Below are positions 41,970-46,019 of a stretch of 46,019 bases of DNA, one piece after another. The position numbers and the translations under genes were made by a program. Source of the stretch: an uncultured Lachnospiraceae bacterium (GTDB lineage Bacteria > Bacillota > Clostridia > Lachnospirales > Lachnospiraceae); NCBI GenBank assembly GCA_904420225.1, contig CAJFUP010000127.1:1-46019 (forward strand), in the 5' to 3' direction. Numbering within the stretch: the stretch's first letter is position 1; each line of letters opens with the position of its first letter. The notes beneath the pieces were generated by a model. It worked only from the letters and a program-made list of their open reading frames with translations. It did no database searches and was not told where the DNA came from.

Positions 41970-42365
41970 CTATGCGGCTTCTTCCAGCACGGGTTCTTCT
42001 TCCCGTTTTGTGGGAATCCCAAAGCAAAAATAAAGCACATGAAACACCCATACGCAGGCCAGGATGATCCTGCCCACCGGCACAGCCCCCATCATGGCAA
42101 ATCCCACCGCCATGGTCAATGTCACCACTGCCATGATCCTAATCTTTGTCCGCCATGTCATGCCCTGCCCCCGCACAAAATCCTGCAGATTATTCTTATA
42201 TAATTTTGTCCCCACAAACCAGGTATGCAGCCGTTCTGAACTCTTTCCAAACGAGACGGCGGCCAGCAGCAGAAACGGAAAGGCAGGGAGCAGCGGCAGA
42301 ACCGCTCCGATGGCTCCCAGCACCAAGCCCACCATTCCCAGCGAAATCCAGAATACTTTCTTCAT
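41970..42365 (-). CDS. YbaN-like DUF454 membrane protein
   Basis: 131 residues with three to four hydrophobic helices. The family core is visible: GMVGLVLGAIGAVLPLLPAFPFLLLAAVSFGKSSERLHTWF, then LYKNNLQDFVRGQGMTWRTKIRIM. DUF454 (YbaN) proteins are inner-membrane proteins of unknown function. GGAGGATG precedes the ATG. It stands alone in its direction, convergent with the ABC permease and with its own promoter that overlaps a long palindrome, so its expression is probably controlled by a repressor. Confidence 0.9.
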   Translation of the reverse strand: MKKVFWISLGMVGLVLGAIGAVLPLLPAFPFLLLAAVSFGKSSERLHTWFVGTKLYKNNLQDFVRGQGMTWRTKIRIMAVVTLTMAVGFAMMGAVPVGRIILACVWVFHVLYFCFGIPTKREEEPVLEEAA

Positions 42366-42378
42366 TTTACATCCTCCA

Positions 42379-42432
42379 ATTATTGTTAGTCTAAACTAAC
42401 AATAATGTACCCCATCCATCCCCGCTTGTCAA
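42379..42432 (-). promoter_or_regulatory. DUF454 promoter with palindromic operator
   Basis: On the minus strand, TTGACA (42427-42432), 17 bases and TACATT (42404-42409). Directly downstream and touching the -10 is ATTATTGTTAG-TCTAAA-CTAACAATAAT (42379-42406), a perfect inverted repeat with 11-base arms. The GTTAGTTTAGACTAAC core resembles binding sites of metal-dependent DtxR/MntR-type repressors, but this assignment is only by resemblance. Confidence 0.8.
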
Positions 42433-42459
42433 GAGGTTTTCTCTTTGAAGTCCCGTTCA

Positions 42460-44025
42460 TCAGAGTTTATTATTCCTGCATAGTTGTGACATGGCGTCAT
42501 ATACAGCGCCGTTATGTTTCTCATCCGTCATGGTGATGATGACATCCCCCATCATGATCTTGGTATCGCCCTTGGGAATAATCTCCTTATCCCCCCGCTT
42601 CACAGCCACCAAAAGACAGTGTTGGGGCCACGCAATGTCCCGGACCAGGTGATTGGCAATCTGGGACTCCTCCGCCACCGCATAGGAATCCAAAACCTTT
42701 TCCCCTTCCTCTGCTTCCTGAGGAATCCCGCGCCCAGACAGGATTCTCTCCAGCAAGCTTTCGTATATGGGTTGGGATTTCATCAGCATGGCGGTAATAT
42801 ACGAGAAAATGGTTACCACCGACAAAGAGAGCATCTGACTCAGAGATCCCGTCAGCTCAAAGATCAGTATGATTCCCGTGAGAGGCGCGCGCACCACAGC
42901 CGTGAAATATCCCGCCATGGCCAGCAGGATGAAATTATTGATATATTCTTCCGGCAGCCCCAGATACCCGGCGCACAGTTTGCCGAATATTCCTCCAATG
43001 TATGCTCCCAGCACCAGCATGGGAAAAAAGATACCCCCCGGCACTCCAGACCCGAAGCTGACGCCAGAAAACAAAAACCGCGCCGCAAAGAGCCCTGCCG
43101 CTGTCAAAAGAGCCATTTCCCCTCCCGCCAGGCGCTCAATCATATCGTGTCCGCTTCCCAGGATATCCGGCAGCACCAGCCCCAGAATCCCTGCCAGCAG
43201 AAACGGAATCATGGCTTTTCCCACAGGCCCCAGCCCCTTAACCTTTTTATACAGTGACTGGGCCTTTAACGTGAACCAATTATAGAATACGCCAGCCGCC
43301 CCCAGAATGACGCCCAAAGCCGCCAGCATCCAATAATATTGCTGAGGCAGACTGCCAGCGATGGCAAATCCAAAAACCGGCTCCATCCCCAGCACAGTGG
43401 ACGTGATATAATCCGCTGCCACAGACGCAGTCATGGCTGATATGAAAACAGCGGCGGAAAAGTTTTTATGTACTTCTTCCAAAGCAAACATAACCCCCGC
43501 CAAAGGCGCATGGAATGCAGCGGCCAGACCGGCACTGGCCCCACAGGTCAGGAGAAACTTTTCCTCTGTTCTCCCCCTCTTCAAAGTCCTGGAAATACCT
43601 TTTCCTGCCATGGCTCCCAGCTGAATGGACGGACCTTCCCTGCCCAAAGCCAGACCGGCAAACATCCCCAGAAAGCCGCCCAGGAATTTGGCCGGGATGA
43701 TCCGCTGCCACCTTTGCTCCAGCTTCCCTGTCATTTCGCCTTCCAGCTGAGGAATGCCGCTGCCGGAAATCATGGGTTCCCATTTTACCAACAGTCCTGT
43801 CACCGCAGCCATGGCTGCCAGCGCCAAAAACCACAAAAGAATCCGCAGCGGATGCCCCTGTATCCAATTCAGCACCTGGCTCATCCATATTCCCGCATAA
43901 TTAAGGCTGATTCGGTAGAGAAGAACCAGCAAACCGGCCACGCCTCCCACTAAAAGCCCCTCTCCAATCATGATCACCGGAAATTCTGTGGCTCGCCGAA
44001 TAATATCTGATGTACCCTTTTTCAC
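42460..44025 (-). CDS. ClC-family chloride channel/antiporter with TrkA-C domain
   Basis: 521 residues from a GTG, with AGGGGAC upstream. The ClC signatures GSGIPQLEGEM, GREGPSIQLGAM (with the gating glutamate) and GSGVPGGIFFPMLVLG are present. A glutamate pair in ALEEVHKNF corresponds to the inner proton glutamate, so it may work as a chloride/proton antiporter. After about ten membrane helices the C-terminal 80 residues form a TrkA-C (RCK_C) ligand domain (PKGDTKIMMGDVIITMTDE). It is followed by the DUF454 gene, which has its own promoter. Confidence 0.93.
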   Translation of the reverse strand: MKKGTSDIIRRATEFPVIMIGEGLLVGGVAGLLVLLYRISLNYAGIWMSQVLNWIQGHPLRILLWFLALAAMAAVTGLLVKWEPMISGSGIPQLEGEMTGKLEQRWQRIIPAKFLGGFLGMFAGLALGREGPSIQLGAMAGKGISRTLKRGRTEEKFLLTCGASAGLAAAFHAPLAGVMFALEEVHKNFSAAVFISAMTASVAADYITSTVLGMEPVFGFAIAGSLPQQYYWMLAALGVILGAAGVFYNWFTLKAQSLYKKVKGLGPVGKAMIPFLLAGILGLVLPDILGSGHDMIERLAGGEMALLTAAGLFAARFLFSGVSFGSGVPGGIFFPMLVLGAYIGGIFGKLCAGYLGLPEEYINNFILLAMAGYFTAVVRAPLTGIILIFELTGSLSQMLSLSVVTIFSYITAMLMKSQPIYESLLERILSGRGIPQEAEEGEKVLDSYAVAEESQIANHLVRDIAWPQHCLLVAVKRGDKEIIPKGDTKIMMGDVIITMTDEKHNGAVYDAMSQLCRNNKL

Positions 44026-44165
44026 ATTTCATGTCCCCTTTCTTTTCCCTAATTTCCTATTTTGATTCCCTGATTTACCGCTTTTGACTCACAAAAACGG
44101 AAAGGTCTGCTGTTCATACTCCTGTCCATGACCGTTTCAGCCCGCACATGGCCGCCTCTCCTTTC

Positions 44166-44903
44166 TCAACCCATGGCCGTCTCAACAGCCCACTGCTCCA
44201 GCCGACGTTTCCGTCTCCTCCAGTCTGGCATCCTCTCATCCATCTGCCTATAAAATGCTGGCGAATGATTGGGTTCCAAAAAATGACACAGTTCATGCAT
44301 CATCACATATTCCGTGCACTCCACAGGCGCCCCCAGAAGCCTTTTATTCATGGTGATAATGCCTTTGGACGGCTGACAGGATCCCCAACGGCTCTTCATA
44401 AAGCGAAGGCGTATCTGCGGCCATAAAACACCGTCCCGTCCAAATAACGGAAACTGTCGGCGCAGTACATCTGAAAACAATCTCTCACAGGCTTCCCGGA
44501 CAAAAGTGTCAAGAATCCGCTTTTCTTCTTGCTCTGATTGTGGATCCGATAGCCTCAAAATCAAATTTCCAGCCTCCACCTGCGCGCCTTTATTGCTGGT
44601 GGCTGGTTCTCTTAGTATGGCCATCTTGGTCCCCAGATACCAAAAGAAATTCCGGCTTTCCGCCGCATTTTTCTCCCATCTCTGCCGCCTTTTTTGACAA
44701 TCATCCAACACTGTTTCTATTTTGCTGCGGTAATCCAAGAGAAACGCCTCGATTTCCGCCACCGGCACGCCAATGGGGGCTGAGACGAACATCTGGCCGT
44801 CGGGCCATATCCGCAGATGGACTCGCTTTACTTTTTTATACTCCAACACATAGGATACCAGCCGCTTACCCAGGCGAATCTGTCTTTCCTGTTTCTGATC
44901 CAC
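44166..44903 (-). CDS. YgjP-like zinc metallopeptidase
   Basis: 245 residues from a GTG at 44901-44903, which has AAGGAG seven bases upstream; longer in-frame starts (44942, 45092) lack a ribosome site and fall in leader structure. The N-terminal region contains KRVHLRIWPDGQMFVSAP. The C-terminal peptidase part (about 140-245) has KSRWGSC, the zinc site HELCHFLEPNHSPAF (HExxH) and DWRRRKR. This is the YgjP/DUF45 group, related to SprT and to M48 peptidases, of unknown substrate. A structured leader with an intrinsic terminator precedes it. Confidence 0.92.
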   Translation of the reverse strand: MDQKQERQIRLGKRLVSYVLEYKKVKRVHLRIWPDGQMFVSAPIGVPVAEIEAFLLDYRSKIETVLDDCQKRRQRWEKNAAESRNFFWYLGTKMAILREPATSNKGAQVEAGNLILRLSDPQSEQEEKRILDTFVREACERLFSDVLRRQFPLFGRDGVLWPQIRLRFMKSRWGSCQPSKGIITMNKRLLGAPVECTEYVMMHELCHFLEPNHSPAFYRQMDERMPDWRRRKRRLEQWAVETAMG

Positions 44904-44945
44904 ATCCCTTCTCCTTTGCTTTGCCAATTTTTTCATATCCATAAC

Positions 44946-45057
44946 AAAAAACCGCAGGACAACCGCCATCGAGACAGAAAACCGGCTTTCTGCCGGGTTC
45001 CATCCCGTTGACACAGTGGTCCTGCGGCGTTTTCTGTCCCGCCAAGCGGTTGCATTC
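44946..45057 (-). ncRNA. structured leader with terminator upstream of the YgjP-like gene
   Basis: On the minus strand, reading 5' to 3': CAACCGC (45046-45052), GACAGAAAAC (45029-45038), CCGCAGGAC (45019-45027), a CCGGC hairpin (about 44982-44996), GTTTTCTGTC (44973-44982), GCGGTTG (44960-44966), GTCCTGCGG (44952-44960) and six T (44946-44951). The first two elements pair perfectly with the fifth and sixth. The third pairs perfectly with the last to give a terminator stem. The pairings cross, so they are either alternative folds (antiterminator or terminator) or a pseudoknot. I do not recognise a known class; it could be a riboswitch, an attenuator or a small RNA. Confidence 0.7.
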
Positions 45058-45063
45058 GCCTTC

Positions 45064-45092
45064 ATTATAGCAGATGAGTGATTTTCTGTCAC
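45064..45092 (-). promoter_or_regulatory. promoter of the YgjP leader and gene
   Basis: On the minus strand, GTGACA (45087-45092), 17 bases and TATAAT (45064-45069). Transcription would begin near 45057, at the 5' edge of the structured leader, about 155 bases before the gene. Confidence 0.85.
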
Positions 45093-45107
45093 CCTGCCGC
45101 CTAAAAA

Positions 45108-46019
45108 CTATTTCTTTTTCTTCCTGCAAAGCCAGTATGCAATAACTGCCGACTCTGCAGGCACAGTCAAAATCACCCCCAGAGTTCCTGCGATGCCCCG
45201 CAGAATTTCTATGGCAATGGCGTACTGGCTGATGACCTGCAGATACGGCATGGCATAGGCATATACAATGACCAGAGTGTTGACCGAGCTTCCCGCAAAG
45301 GCCAGGATCAGCGTATTGGACATGGTTCCCATCATGTCATGGCCCACCCGGATGCCGGAGCGGTACAGCTGTCCAGCCGTAAATTCAGGATTGTTCCTCT
45401 TAATCTCATCAATGGCCGCCGCTACTCCCACACTGACGTCCATGACCGCTCCCAGGGAAGCAATTAAAATACCGGAGAACAGCAGTCCCCCCACATCCAG
45501 GGAGCTGTGATCACTGATATAAATCATACTCTCCACATCGCTGACATTGTAGCCTGTCACATGGCAGAGACTCCCAAATACTGCCGCGGTGATTCCCGCT
45601 ATCAGCACACCCATGGCAGTGCCCACGATGGCGCAGAGCGCCTTCCCTGACCATCCTTCTATGAGAAGAATGGAGACAGTTAGAATCACCACGGACACAA
45701 TTACTGCCGCCAGAAACGGTGAAACCCCGGAATACATCATGGGGATATACAAAAACAATATACAAATAAACGTAAAAATCAACGCCGCCGACGCGGTGAT
45801 TCCATTTTTCCCCCCGATGAGACAGAGGACCAGGAAAAAAAGTCCCACCAGCAACCATATCCCCCACTCTCTGTCATAATTGTATACCGTAGCCGCCAAT
45901 CCATTTTCCCCATCTGTCACCATGACCACGACTTTTGTCCCGGGGCGGCAGTTGGCTCCCATGGTATAGCCGTTGGCATTTCTGGCCTCGCAGGTTTCTC
46001 CCTTATGGCTGCCCGAGGT
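45108..46019 (-). CDS. YibE/F-like membrane protein, 5' truncated
   Basis: 304 codons are visible; the frame remains open to the right edge, so the N-terminus is outside. A short extracellular stretch (GETCEARNANGYTMGANCRPGTKVVVMV) precedes at least seven membrane helices. The YibE/F family core is visible: GKNGITASAAL, PFLAAVIVSVVILTVSILLIEG, DVGGLLFSGILIASLGAVMDVSVGVAAAIDEIK, and GTMSNTLILAFAGSS. YibE/F proteins are predicted permeases or membrane proteins of unknown substrate. The stop lies 15 bases before the YgjP promoter. Confidence 0.88.
   Translation of the reverse strand, partial: TSGSHKGETCEARNANGYTMGANCRPGTKVVVMVTDGENGLAATVYNYDREWGIWLLVGLFFLVLCLIGGKNGITASAALIFTFICILFLYIPMMYSGVSPFLAAVIVSVVILTVSILLIEGWSGKALCAIVGTAMGVLIAGITAAVFGSLCHVTGYNVSDVESMIYISDHSSLDVGGLLFSGILIASLGAVMDVSVGVAAAIDEIKRNNPEFTAGQLYRSGIRVGHDMMGTMSNTLILAFAGSSVNTLVIVYAYAMPYLQVISQYAIAIEILRGIAGTLGVILTVPAESAVIAYWLCRKKKK

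Overview
The window looks like an anaerobic, spore-forming Firmicute of the Clostridia, most likely Lachnospiraceae. The reasons are: the first 20 codons of spoVG at the left edge, paired glgC/glgD, a DnaD-type plus DnaI/DnaC-type primosome pair, anaerobic (CbiK, CbiC) cobalamin enzymes, the PyrK/PyrD-1B pair, a stand-alone AICAR transformylase with a PurO-type IMP cyclohydrolase, BceRSAB-like and YtrA-like modules, and Gram-positive AGGAGG ribosome sites with TTGACA/TATAAT promoters. I saw no rRNA, tRNA, CRISPR array or insertion sequence. All identifications come from reading the sequence; no database was searched.

Layout. 1-2.5 kb (minus): glgC-glgD-spoVG, glycogen synthesis leading into a sporulation/regulatory gene. 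2.9-8 kb (plus): murC, a cluster of DnaA-box-like sites, the dnaD-like and dnaC/dnaI-like helicase-loading genes, then a long-form PRPP synthetase ending at a terminator. 8.1-10.1 kb (plus): a YitT-family membrane protein and an AraC regulator. 10.2-12.5 kb (minus): a transaldolase-like aldolase and L-arabinose isomerase. 12.6-17.3 kb (minus): a complete antimicrobial-peptide sensing/resistance module (response regulator, kinase, ABC ATPase, large permease) with a BceR-type operator before the transporter genes. 17.5-19.1 kb (minus): a small accessory patch with a two-repeat helicase-associated-domain protein and a serine recombinase, with unusual repeat-rich spacers.

19.4-28.4 kb is a cobalamin region (cbiK, cbiC, cobO, cobQ, cobD). 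It is interrupted by a metal-exporting P-type ATPase under a promoter carrying two CsoR-type operators, and by a purine module made of separate AICAR transformylase and IMP cyclohydrolase genes headed by a ZTP (pfl) riboswitch. 28.5-34.5 kb (minus): three small membrane-protein genes and the pyrimidine cluster pyrC-pyrF-pyrK-pyrD-pyrE. 34.6-39.8 kb: a HAM1/RdgB-like nucleotidase and a large GH106-like glycoside hydrolase divergent from its probable AraC regulator. 40-42 kb (plus): a YtrA-like GntR repressor with an ABC ATPase and permease. 42-46 kb (minus): a DUF454 protein behind a palindromic operator, a ClC channel with a TrkA-C domain, a YgjP-like zinc peptidase preceded by an unrecognised structured leader ending in a terminator, and a 5'-truncated YibE/F-like membrane protein.

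The most interesting non-coding signals are the unidentified leader before the YgjP-like gene (about 44946-45057), the DnaA-box palindrome between murC and dnaD (4301-4520), the riboswitch-controlled split PurH module, the double CsoR-box promoter, and the operator palindrome before the DUF454 gene.
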